From an uncultured Candidatus Berkelbacteria bacterium (lineage in GTDB: Bacteria; Patescibacteriota; UBA1384; CAJBMM01), in contig CAJBMM010000015.1 in the NCBI GenBank assembly GCA_903954185.1, positions 1-39,816 of the forward strand: a stretch of DNA of 39,816 nt, read 5' to 3'. The notes under the pieces are model-generated. The model ran no database searches and was not told the origin of the DNA. It saw nothing but the letters and a program-made list of their open reading frames with translations. Of the stretch, positions 22,672 through 30,136 are shown piece by piece; position 1 is the stretch's first letter; each line of letters begins with the position of its first letter. The translations under genes were made by a program, and so were the position numbers.

Positions 22672-23316
22672 TTACTGAACGGCAAAAACGACAATATCCG
22701 CATCTGGTTTTGTCTCACCAGTGGGAAAGGTTCCTACTTCGCCACCAAGCAAAGATGCTATTTGAGTTGCTTGACTAGAAAAACCACCAGCAAGGTCAAC
22801 GACAATTGTTTGAGCATATGTTTTATTTTGTGCGCTTTTACCATCATTAGTAATTGTAATATCCGCAACATCTTTTATCTTTGTCTGAGCCTTATCGGTT
22901 ACCCCTGCTTTTGTTGTACCATTTAGCAACGCCACTCTTGCTGTCGATGTAACTAGAGGCGAAATTTCAATTATCTTGTTCAAAGATGGCCTGTAAAGAA
23001 TTGCTTTTTTCGCATCCATAAACACTAGAATTTTATCGCCGTTTTCTGAGTTATTAAAAAAAGCTTGATCTTTTAATTTTTCTTTATCCAAAACGGTTGC
23101 TACCGTTGGCGTTCCAAAAGGCAGGACCATCAGCTTTGATACTTTTTCGACCAACCATGTAGTTTCTTCTTGAGAAATAATATTTGGATCTTTTTTTACT
23201 TTTTGATATTTATTATAAAAATAATAAGTCGTGCCTGCCATCCCCCCAATAATCAATAATACAGCAATAATCATTAATGTTTTCCAAGATACAAATTTTC
23301 TGAAAAATCTTTTCAT
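22672..23316 (-). CDS. LytR_C-domain membrane protein
   Basis: A 214-residue protein with a basic N-terminus, one membrane helix (about 14-33) and an external part. The C-terminal ~90 residues, starting TARVALLNGTTKAGVTDKA near 126, match the LytR C-terminal domain seen in envelope proteins of Gram-positive and candidate-phylum bacteria. The segment from 50 to 120 is a mixed alpha/beta domain I do not recognise. The catalytic LCP domain is absent, so it is an accessory envelope protein and not a phosphotransferase. TAAGGAG precedes the ATG by 6 nt. Confidence 0.8.
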   Translation of the reverse strand: MKRFFRKFVSWKTLMIIAVLLIIGGMAGTTYYFYNKYQKVKKDPNIISQEETTWLVEKVSKLMVLPFGTPTVATVLDKEKLKDQAFFNNSENGDKILVFMDAKKAILYRPSLNKIIEISPLVTSTARVALLNGTTKAGVTDKAQTKIKDVADITITNDGKSAQNKTYAQTIVVDLAGGFSSQATQIASLLGGEVGTFPTGETKPDADIVVFAVQ

Positions 23317-23350
23317 TTTTCTCCTTAATATTGCGTCTTTTCGACTTCAT

Positions 23351-23388
23351 TATATGTCATTCCGAGCGCAGTCGAGGAATCTATCATG
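23351..23388. repeat. GTCATTCCGAGCG...GAGGAATCTATC palindromic repeat
   Basis: Outer GTCATTCC and GGAATCTA ends with GAGCGCAGTCGA between; member of the GTCAT/ATC superfamily, between the LytR_C and surface-protein genes. Confidence 0.7.
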
Positions 23389-23434
23389 TACTTCAATAGA
23401 CCACCTCTTCAACCCTTATGATGACACCAGTGTG

Positions 23435-26257
23435 TTAATTTATCAATAGCCAATTCGCGCTATTTACGGTTCCGTCTGACATATATATTTTATGATTGGT
23501 TGTATCAACATAAATATCCCCAACCCTTACTGGCGTTGTAATTGGCGCAGCAGTACCGGTGGTAACTCCAGGAATCGCCTGTCTTTGCGTTGAACCAGCA
23601 ACTCCACCGGTTGCTGTCATATAAAAAGTATCTCCTACAAATTCAATCGCACCCGCCTCTTCAGTTGCCAGTAAAGTTCCTGTTGTAAACTTAAGTGGTG
23701 CAGTAGAAACAGCAGCGGTGCCAGCAGGCAAATGCAATCTTGCAGCAGGAGAAGTAACAGCAATACCAAGATTTCCGGTTGAAATTGATGTCCCCGTAGA
23801 TGTTAAACCAGTTCCATAAAGTAAATTACCAATGTCTAGTGAGTTACTTGTTGTAACGGCCGGGGCATCAATATCGTGGCCAATAATTATATTATTATTG
23901 CCAGAGGTTAATGCATCTGCAGCTTGATATCCTATTAGAATATTATTATCTGCACCAGCAATAAGTCCATATCCCGCTTTGTAACCAATAATAATGTCGT
24001 TATTTATTTTGCTATTTGAATAAGTACCGCCCGTGCCTGCAGCGTAACCAATTCCAATATTATTGCTACCGCTAACATTGTTAAGCGCAGCCCAACCCAT
24101 AGCAACATTGTAATTACCGCTTGAATTAAACTGAAGTGCGTTAAGACCGACTCCAGTATTACCAATGCCAGTGATATTACCGTTTACAGACTGCAAACCA
24201 ACGGCAGTATTGTCGCTACCAACCGTATTGTTATATAAAGATGTATATCCAACTGCAGTATTATTGTTTCCGGTTCTATTCATAGGCATCGCGTTCCACG
24301 AGCCTATTGCAGTATTGTATGATCCTGTAGTATTACCAGTTAAAGCATAATAGCCAAATGCTCCGTTTCTCGAGCCTGTTGTATTAGCATATAGCGCCTT
24401 AAATCCAAAAGCGGAATTAAGGGTGCCAGAGGTATTATTGAACATTGCCTGATACCCAACCGCTGTAGCTCTAATACCGGTTGTCAGACCTTTTAGGGCC
24501 TGGTAGCCAATACCCACGCTTTGTGTGGCAGATGTTGTAGCCGAAAGCCCAACGCCCTCACCAATAAACGTGTTTCCAAGGGTTGATCCGCCACTCGCAC
24601 CACCACTGCGCATCTCAACACCTAATACACCACTGCTGTTTAACAAATTACCAATCGAAGCCGTAGTTGTTATTTGTTTTACAGAAATACTATCTAATGT
24701 TCCAGTCCAAGTTGCGCTTGGAACAAAAGTTAATGGATCGGATGTTGTTGCGGTAATAACCTGAATGTCACCATACGTACCAGCGGTCTGGCCGATGGGT
24801 ACGCCGCTCACGCTACCAATTGTTGGGGTTATTGAACCATAGCTTACGTCCTTAACAGAAACAGCATCAATTGTTCCCGCCCAAGTGGCGCTAGGAGTAA
24901 ATATTAATGCTCCAGTACCGCTTGCAGTAATTGCCTGTGTTTGAGTGGTTGTGCCAGCATAATGGCCAATAGGGCTGCCGTTAGCTCCACCAATATTTGG
25001 CGTTAATGTTCCTGCAGTTGTAGTTACAGCTGTAAATGTTACCTGATATTTATGTCCACTAATTGGCGCAAGGGTAAGTGCGGTGTTGTCGAGCGTTACT
25101 GCGTTTGCTCCAGCAACATGAGTGTTAACATTTCCTGCAATTGTCCAGCCAACTCCGGTCCATTTGCCTGTATCTGATGAAAAATCTCTATCTGCTGCAG
25201 CAACAATCATTTCTGTAGCTGCAGAAGTTACTGCGGTAAAACTAATTTGATATGTTTTTCCCGCAATTGGCGCTGTAGTAAGAGCTGCACTATTAAGCGT
25301 AAGAACATCTGCTCCAGATACAGAGTGATTTTCTTTTGATCCAGAAACAGCCCAATTTGTTCCAGTCCAATTACCTGTATCAGCAGAAAAGTCACGGTCA
25401 GCAAGATTGGTGATTAGCTCAGATCCAATTACCGCTTCTGTTGTAACGCCCTTAATGGTTAACATTGCTGTTGGACTAGTTGTACCAATACCAACATATC
25501 CGTTTGTTGTATCTACATTTAGCACATTAGAAATACCGTCTGCTTTATTAATTTGAAATGCGGTAGTTGAATCAGCTTCTGGTCTAATTTTTGATGTTAC
25601 AAGACCACTAGAGAAAGTGCTTTCTGTTGATGTAGAAGCACCACGTCCAGTGACCAATGCTAGAGTAGCTAGTTCTGATGAAAGCTTGCTATTAAAAATA
25701 CTCCAATCACTAGAAGAAAGAGCGCCAGTTGATGAGGTAGAAGATAATCCTAAACTTAAAGCTTGACCAGATAAACTTAAGCCACTTGATGTGCCTAATG
25801 TAAGTGAATCATGAACAGAATCTGCTGTTAGATATAATCCGGCTGGCTGTTTACTGTTAAATAACCGCCAATCACTAGAAGAAAGAGCGCCAGTTGATGA
25901 GGTAGAAGATAATCCTAAACTTAAAGCTTGACCAGATAAACTTAAGCCACTTGATGTGCCTAATGTAAGTGAATCATGACTGCTTAGTTGCAAACCATCT
26001 TCTTTATCTGATAAAGATGTAAACAGATCTTTCAATTCAGTTATTTGCTTACTATCTATGCTTTGGCCAAACTCAATACCAGTAATAGCAGTTTGGTTCT
26101 GATTATTTTTATTTACAATTTCTTGATAATTACTTTCTAAGCGTTTATTAAACACAGTCCCAGCTAAAGATGCCGAAATTAACAAACCACCAAAGATTAA
26201 TACAACTGGTACAGAAAAAGCACGATAATAGTGTTGTCTTAAATATTTAAAACGCAT
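23435..26257 (-). CDS. 940-residue repetitive surface protein (adhesin/tail-fibre-like)
   Basis: An N-terminal membrane helix at about 15-33 (VPVVLIFGGLLISASLAG) anchors a very repetitive Ser/Thr/Gly/Asn-rich extracellular part. In order: two copies of a unit starting HDSLTLGTSSGLSLSGQ (identical at DNA level); a VGIGTTSPTAMLTIKG motif as in phage tail-fibre head repeats; two ~90-residue carbohydrate-module-like repeats beginning DRDFS.DTG.W.G; two shorter repeats ending W.GT.D..SVK; about ten ~23-residue YadA-head-like repeats of the type NTTGSYNTAIGS; and a C-terminal segment with VGDIYVDTTNHKIYMSDG. A predicted -10 (TATAAT) lies at 26280-26285. It probably mediates attachment to a host cell or surface. 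Confidence 0.85.
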   Translation of the reverse strand: MRFKYLRQHYYRAFSVPVVLIFGGLLISASLAGTVFNKRLESNYQEIVNKNNQNQTAITGIEFGQSIDSKQITELKDLFTSLSDKEDGLQLSSHDSLTLGTSSGLSLSGQALSLGLSSTSSTGALSSSDWRLFNSKQPAGLYLTADSVHDSLTLGTSSGLSLSGQALSLGLSSTSSTGALSSSDWSIFNSKLSSELATLALVTGRGASTSTESTFSSGLVTSKIRPEADSTTAFQINKADGISNVLNVDTTNGYVGIGTTSPTAMLTIKGVTTEAVIGSELITNLADRDFSADTGNWTGTNWAVSGSKENHSVSGADVLTLNSAALTTAPIAGKTYQISFTAVTSAATEMIVAAADRDFSSDTGKWTGVGWTIAGNVNTHVAGANAVTLDNTALTLAPISGHKYQVTFTAVTTTAGTLTPNIGGANGSPIGHYAGTTTQTQAITASGTGALIFTPSATWAGTIDAVSVKDVSYGSITPTIGSVSGVPIGQTAGTYGDIQVITATTSDPLTFVPSATWTGTLDSISVKQITTTASIGNLLNSSGVLGVEMRSGGASGGSTLGNTFIGEGVGLSATTSATQSVGIGYQALKGLTTGIRATAVGYQAMFNNTSGTLNSAFGFKALYANTTGSRNGAFGYYALTGNTTGSYNTAIGSWNAMPMNRTGNNNTAVGYTSLYNNTVGSDNTAVGLQSVNGNITGIGNTGVGLNALQFNSSGNYNVAMGWAALNNVSGSNNIGIGYAAGTGGTYSNSKINNDIIIGYKAGYGLIAGADNNILIGYQAADALTSGNNNIIIGHDIDAPAVTTSNSLDIGNLLYGTGLTSTGTSISTGNLGIAVTSPAARLHLPAGTAAVSTAPLKFTTGTLLATEEAGAIEFVGDTFYMTATGGVAGSTQRQAIPGVTTGTAAPITTPVRVGDIYVDTTNHKIYMSDGTVNSANWLLIN
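25703..25814. repeat. exact 112-bp direct repeat, copy 1
   Basis: Identical base for base to 25868-25979; the period between copies is 165 bp (55 codons). Lies within the surface-protein gene. Confidence 0.95.
25868..25979. repeat. exact 112-bp direct repeat, copy 2
   Basis: Second copy of the repeat above. Recombination or slippage between copies would add or remove 55 residues without shifting the frame. Confidence 0.95.
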
Positions 26258-26432
26258 TTACCAATCTCACTTTGTAATAATTATACAATAATAGACAATA
26301 CAGACCAACAACATCCTATATTTGTTCATCAAAATCCTTGTTAATTATAATATTACCACATTTTGTAATTCTTCTAATACTGACGACATTCATGACAATG
26401 TAAGTATCGGATTTATATCATTTATATTATGT

Positions 26433-26460
26433 AGATTCCTGCCTTCGCAGGAATGACAAT
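26433..26460. repeat. AGATTCCTGCC-TTC-GCAGGAATGAC palindrome
   Basis: Member of the GTCAT/ATC superfamily, in ATC...GTC orientation, directly before the poly-C tract. Confidence 0.7.
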
Positions 26461-26465
26461 GGATT

Positions 26466-26477
26466 CCCCCCCCCCCC
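26466..26477. repeat. homopolymeric C12 tract
   Basis: Twelve consecutive C in an otherwise AT-rich spacer, 14 bp upstream of the predicted -35 box of the ABC exporter operon. Confidence 0.9.
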
Positions 26478-26490
26478 TCATGCCCTTCCA

Positions 26491-26519
26491 TGGACATAAC
26501 CCAATAATTCCTTTACAAT
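26491..26519 (+). promoter_or_regulatory. predicted promoter of the ABC exporter operon
   Basis: TGGACA, a 17-bp spacer and TACAAT, each one base from consensus, place the start near 26526, about 20 nt before the ATG. Confidence 0.75.
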
Positions 26520-26545
26520 ACTAACTGTCACATTAGGGAGATTAT

Positions 26546-27478
26546 ATGGAAACAGTCATAAGTGTTAAGAATTTAGAAAAAAAATATGGCGCATTTACTG
26601 CCGTTAATAATATATCTTTTGAAGTACAAAAGGGCGAAATTTTCGGGCTGCTAGGCGAAAACGGTGCTGGTAAAACCACCACGCTAGAAATGATTGAGGG
26701 CTTAAGAAAACCCACGAGTGGCGAAATAACCATTTTAGGTATGAATGCAGAGAAGGAAAAAGACAAAATTAAAGTTAAAATTGGTGTACAACTACAATCT
26801 AGTGCTTATTATGCATTTTTGACCCTAAAAGAAATTTTGCAACTATTTGGACAGTTTTACCCAACTCACCAAGACCCAATGCAATTATTAGAATCGGTAA
26901 ACCTTAAAGAAAAAGCTAACTCTTATATCGGAAAACTCTCTGGAGGTCAAAGGCAACGCTTTTCCATAGTGGCTAGTTTAATTAACGACCCAGATATTGT
27001 CTTTCTAGACGAGCCAACTACAGGGCTAGATCCACGCGCTAGGCGCAAATTATGGGATTTGATTACCGAAATTAAAAAACAAGGTAAAACTATCGTATTA
27101 ACCACCCACTACTTAGAAGAGGCAGAGATGCTGTGCGATCATATTGCCATTATGGAAAATGGCAGCATTATTGCTAAAGATAAAACGCACAAACTTATCG
27201 AGATGGCCAAAACACCGTTTAAATTAAACTTTTTTGCACCTAAAATAACTGGCGCAGAAGTTGCAGAGCTTGGTAAAATTGCACCAGTGCATGAGTTAGT
27301 GGGCAAATCTCATTATTATGAAATGGGTATTCAAACACAAAAAGATTTAGATACTGCCATTACATTATTACAAGCTGGATCACCAGAAAGCTTTACTGTT
27401 GGCCGCGCTAGCTTAGAAGATGTGTTTATTGAGTTAACTGGCAAGAAACTGCAAGAAGACGAGGGCAAAGATGATTAA
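26546..27478 (+). CDS. ABC-2 type exporter, ATP-binding subunit
   Basis: A 310-residue cytoplasmic ATPase. Walker A GENGAGKTT near residues 39-47, the LSGGQRQR signature near 132, Walker B IVFLDEPTTGLDP near 151 and the H-loop TTHYLEE near 187 are intact, followed by the ~90-residue C-terminal extension common to CcmA/DrrA-type drug and lipid exporters. AGGGAG lies 5 nt before the ATG. The stop overlaps the permease start by 8 bp, which fixes the partner. The substrate is unknown. Confidence 0.93.
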   Translation: METVISVKNLEKKYGAFTAVNNISFEVQKGEIFGLLGENGAGKTTTLEMIEGLRKPTSGEITILGMNAEKEKDKIKVKIGVQLQSSAYYAFLTLKEILQLFGQFYPTHQDPMQLLESVNLKEKANSYIGKLSGGQRQRFSIVASLINDPDIVFLDEPTTGLDPRARRKLWDLITEIKKQGKTIVLTTHYLEEAEMLCDHIAIMENGSIIAKDKTHKLIEMAKTPFKLNFFAPKITGAEVAELGKIAPVHELVGKSHYYEMGIQTQKDLDTAITLLQAGSPESFTVGRASLEDVFIELTGKKLQEDEGKDD

Positions 27479-28553
27479 TTTATTTGTTTCTAACTTAAAA
27501 ATGTTGGTGCGCAATCGCCAACAACTGTTTTGGTCGCTCGCTTTTCCATTGATTTTTACCGTAATTTTTGGCTTCTTCTTTGGCTCTGGATCATCTTCTG
27601 CTGGAACAGTGGCGTTAGTAAAGCAATCTAATTCTAATGTCGCCAACACCTTAAGTGATGGCATTACCCAAACTGATTTATTCAAAGTTAAAACGTATGC
27701 GACAGAAGACGAAGCCAGAACACAGTTAAAAAAGAACCAGGTAACTGCCATAGTGGTTATTCCAACATTATTTGGAGAGCAGAGCGCAAATGGCACAACC
27801 ACCGTCAATATCATTTCCAACCCCAGCAACGCGCAATCGAATTCGATTATAAATGGTTTTATTAGCCAATATTTAACCCAAATAAACTACCAAATTCAAA
27901 ATGCCAAACCAATCTATTCTACTTCGACCGAAAACTCATCAAGTGGCAGCTTTAGCTACTTTGATTTTGTGCTAGTTGGCTTAATTGGCATGGCGCTAAT
28001 GAACTCTAGCATTCAAGGCGTTAGCATCACCATGTCTAAATATCGCGAAGATCAGATATTAAAACGCCTTACCACCACCCCATTAAAACCATGGAAATTT
28101 ATCGTATCCGAAGTAGCGGCAAGATTATTGGTTAATGTAATTCAAATTAGCCTAATTCTTGGCATTGGTATTCTTGGTTTTCACGCAAAAGTTGGAAGCG
28201 CAATTCCAATTATCATGCTGCTATCACTTTTGGGAGCAATTTTATTCCAATTAATTGGATTCTCAGTTGCTGCTAGCGTAAAAACTGCCGATGCTGCAGA
28301 GGGCATGTCTACCGCAGTTGCCATACCGATGATGTTTTTAGCGGGTGTATTCTTTCCTATCGATCAATTACCAAAGTGGCTATTTTCAATTATTCAATAT
28401 TTACCCCTCGCTCCACTTTTACGGCTGATGCGTGGCGCTGCCCTTGAATCGACATCAATATTTGAAAACCCAATTAACATTGCCATTGTTAGTGGATGGA
28501 TAGTTGTTCTATTAATTTACTCTTCAATGAGGTTTAGGCTGACAGAAGAGTAG
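27471..28553 (+). CDS. ABC-2 type exporter, permease subunit
   Basis: A 360-residue membrane protein of the ABC-2 family: first helix at about 20-38 (LFWSLAFPLIFTVIFGFFFG), an external domain of about 120 residues (including VVIPTLFGEQ), then five further helices from about 162 to the end. SKYREDQILKRLTTTPLKPW near 182-202 is the cytoplasmic coupling loop characteristic of DrrB/YhhJ-like permeases. It starts within the ATPase stop region, so the two are translationally coupled. It probably exports a drug, lipid or toxin. Confidence 0.9.
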   Translation: MINLFVSNLKMLVRNRQQLFWSLAFPLIFTVIFGFFFGSGSSSAGTVALVKQSNSNVANTLSDGITQTDLFKVKTYATEDEARTQLKKNQVTAIVVIPTLFGEQSANGTTTVNIISNPSNAQSNSIINGFISQYLTQINYQIQNAKPIYSTSTENSSSGSFSYFDFVLVGLIGMALMNSSIQGVSITMSKYREDQILKRLTTTPLKPWKFIVSEVAARLLVNVIQISLILGIGILGFHAKVGSAIPIIMLLSLLGAILFQLIGFSVAASVKTADAAEGMSTAVAIPMMFLAGVFFPIDQLPKWLFSIIQYLPLAPLLRLMRGAALESTSIFENPINIAIVSGWIVVLLIYSSMRFRLTEE

Positions 28554-28556
28554 AAC

Positions 28557-28595
28557 GTTAGGTTTTAGGTGATAGGTTGTAGGTTGTAGAGGCTA
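28557..28595. repeat. heptad-period array after the permease gene
   Basis: AGGTTTT, AGGTGAT, AGGTTGT and AGGTTGT in 7-bp phase; reverse complement of the ACAACCT unit type seen before nrdG. Confidence 0.75.
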
Positions 28596-28634
28596 GATCG
28601 TTATTTTATTATAAGTAGGGCATTACTGTAGAAC

Positions 28635-28661
28635 GTAGGGGCGAAACCCATGTGTTCACCC
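28635..28661 (+). repeat. GTAG-led REP-like hairpin, decayed
   Basis: GTAG followed by GGGCGAA and TTCACCC with one mismatch and a 9-nt loop. Third copy of the GTAG type in the window. Confidence 0.6.
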
Positions 28662-28737
28662 GCAAATAGATATTCCACCTAAACCCTATTGCCTTAAACC
28701 GTATTCAATTAATTAGATACCTTTTTCGCAAGAGGAA

Positions 28738-28784
28738 GGGTCGCCTTGCTTCGTTGCGCGCTGCGCACGAACTTGGGGCGACCC
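28738..28784 (-). terminator. long hairpin downstream of the 74-residue orphan gene
   Basis: GGGTCGCC and GGCGACCC close a stem that continues internally with TTCGT/ACGAA and GCGC/GCGC pairs. In the minus direction it lies 25 bp past the stop at 28809 and is followed by TTCCTCTT, so it may be a terminator. Confidence 0.6.
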
Positions 28785-28808
28785 GATTTTGATTGGTGCG
28801 GACAACTT

Positions 28809-29033
28809 TCATTGCCCCTGCCACCTAAACTGAGAGATACCAAACACTTTCCTAGATTCTACCAGTCCCGCGCCCAGTAGCTCCAAAACGATTAACCTCA
28901 CCATTTCATAGTCTGGGCTGTAACTGCCGTTTTCGGGCTTCTTTAAAGCAGCCATGAGCCCGGTAATCGACCACCATACGTCATCGTAGCCGATTATATC
29001 GCGTACTACTGTTTCTAAGGTTCTGTATAGCAC
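28809..29033 (-). CDS. 74-residue orphan protein
   Basis: I do not recognise it. GTG start at 29033 with AAGGAGG 5 nt upstream, a strong site. The protein starts MLYRTLETVVRDIIGYDD, has a Trp pair and predicted helices (SITGLMAALKKPE, MVRLIVLELLGAGLVESRK) and ends FRWQGQ. The two helices before a short strand resemble a small winged-helix-like fold, but this is only a shape guess. Base composition is richer in G and C than its surroundings, as for the gene at 10678. It is monocistronic. Confidence 0.6.
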   Translation of the reverse strand: MLYRTLETVVRDIIGYDDVWWSITGLMAALKKPENGSYSPDYEMVRLIVLELLGAGLVESRKVFGISQFRWQGQ

Positions 29034-29446
29034 CTTCTCCTCCTTGGAGCAGCAAGCGTTAGTATACTTATACCATTTTTATGCTTAAGTTACCACTCAT
29101 TTTAACTCATCACCCCTTGCCATCATTGACATTCGGCTTATGTTCGGTCTATTATTAAAAGGCGGGGCGTGAGTTTCATATGTCACAAAGAAATCACGAC
29201 AGAAATCATGTCATTCCCATTAACGCTGTCATTCCCGTGAAAACGATGGGAATCATGTCGTTCCCATTAACGCTGTCATTCCCGTGAAAACGGGAATCTA
29301 TATAAATAATAATATTAATGGATTCCCGTTTTCACGGGAATGACAATTAAATAAAGCAAGAATGACAATCGAATAAGGTTGTAATGACAGTTAATAAGGT
29401 GCGAATGACAATTAAATAAAGTGGAAGTAACACGTTAGGAAATGGA
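29034..29446. repeat. 413-bp gene-free spacer: palindromes and a ~22-bp array
   Basis: Degenerate and perfect copies of GTCATTCCCGTGAAAACGGGAATC run from about 29207 to 29302, with GTCATTCCCATTAACGCT units between them. An inverted copy at 29318-29345 opens a series of AATGACAATTAAATAAAG units of 21-22 bp (starts about 29339, 29361, 29383, 29404). No gene is seen. Confidence 0.85.
29318..29356. repeat. 39-bp direct repeat, left of the GIY-YIG gene
   Basis: Starts ATGGATTCCCG, contains the hairpin arms TTCCCG and CGGGAA, ends AATTAAATAAAG. Identical to 29741-29779. Confidence 0.92.
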
Positions 29447-29740
29447 ATGCAAAATAAACAATTTTATATTTATATCTTAACCAGTCACCACTATGGCACA
29501 TTATATATTGGTGTTACTAACGATCTTACCAGACGCATTTATGAGCATAAACATGATTTAGAAGACGGATTTTCGAGAAAATACGGCGTTCACACTTTAG
29601 TTTATTTTGAAACTACACCGGATATCTATTCTGCTCTAACAAGAGAGAAACAGATGAAGAAATGGAATAGAAAATGGAAAATAGAGTTGATAGAATCCAA
29701 AAACCCAGAATGGAAAGATCTTTATCAAGATTTATTGTAG
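29447..29740 (+). CDS. GIY-YIG family endonuclease (small, COG2827-like)
   Basis: A 97-residue single-domain nuclease. FYIYIL at 7-12 and LYIGVT at 19-24 are the two halves of the GIY-YIG motif; TRRIYEHK near 28-35 gives the catalytic Arg and His; ALTREKQMKKW near 63-73 supplies the metal-binding Glu. No DNA-binding or other domain is attached, unlike UvrC or homing endonucleases. AGGA lies about 7 nt before the ATG. The stop codon touches a 39-bp repeat, an identical copy of which lies 90 bp upstream of the start: the gene is packaged between repeats. The cellular role of this subfamily is not established. Confidence 0.88.
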   Translation: MQNKQFYIYILTSHHYGTLYIGVTNDLTRRIYEHKHDLEDGFSRKYGVHTLVYFETTPDIYSALTREKQMKKWNRKWKIELIESKNPEWKDLYQDLL

Positions 29741-29779
29741 ATGGATTCCCGTTTTCACGGGAATGACAATTAAATAAAG
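29741..29779. repeat. 39-bp direct repeat, right of the GIY-YIG gene
   Basis: Begins at the base after the TAG stop. Identical to 29318-29356 and continues into a second array. Confidence 0.92.
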
Positions 29780-29900
29780 TGGGAATGACGATCGAATAAG
29801 GTGTTAATGACAATCGAATGAAATGAGAATGACAATTAAATAAAGCAAGAGTGACAATAAAAGAAATGTGTACGACGATTAAATAAAAAGAAAATGACGA
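29759..29900. repeat. degenerate ~22-bp tandem array
   Basis: Seven units start AATGAC or a near variant (AGTGAC, ACGACG) and continue with an AT-rich core near ATTAAATAAAG, with spacings of 21-22 bp. Sequence between units varies at the last 4-5 bases. Confidence 0.8.
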
Positions 29901-30136
29901 CCGTTATAAGCTTTTGACTTTTTACTTTAACTTCTGGCCATCAAACACACCTCCAAGGAGTCCAGCGGCCGTCCAACGTCAAAAGTGTCAGATTTGCCAC
30001 ATTGATACATTCATTGAAAATTGAAAATTGGGATTTGAAAATTATTTATACGGGTTCCCGTTTTCACGGGAATAACAATTAAATAAGCCGCGGATGACAA
30101 TTAAATAAAGCAGGAATGACGAATGGCGGAGGAGCA
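29901..30136. repeat. repeat-filled spacer before the polymerase gene
   Basis: Contains CACACCTCCAAGGAGTCCAGCG (compare 22369), a heptad array of GAAAATT type at about 30016-30045, another TTCCCG-TTTTCA-CGGGAA hairpin at 30053-30069 and three more AATTAAATAA array units that run into the start of the polymerase gene. No gene is seen. Confidence 0.75.

Noticed and set aside
22672-23316. LytR-CpsA-Psr phosphotransferase
   Set aside because: Only the short LytR_C domain is present; the catalytic LCP domain with its conserved Arg/Asp residues is absent.
29339-29900. Possible CRISPR array from the ~22-bp AATGACAATTAAATAAAG units
   Set aside because: Units are contiguous and degenerate, without unique spacers of constant length, and no cas genes are present.
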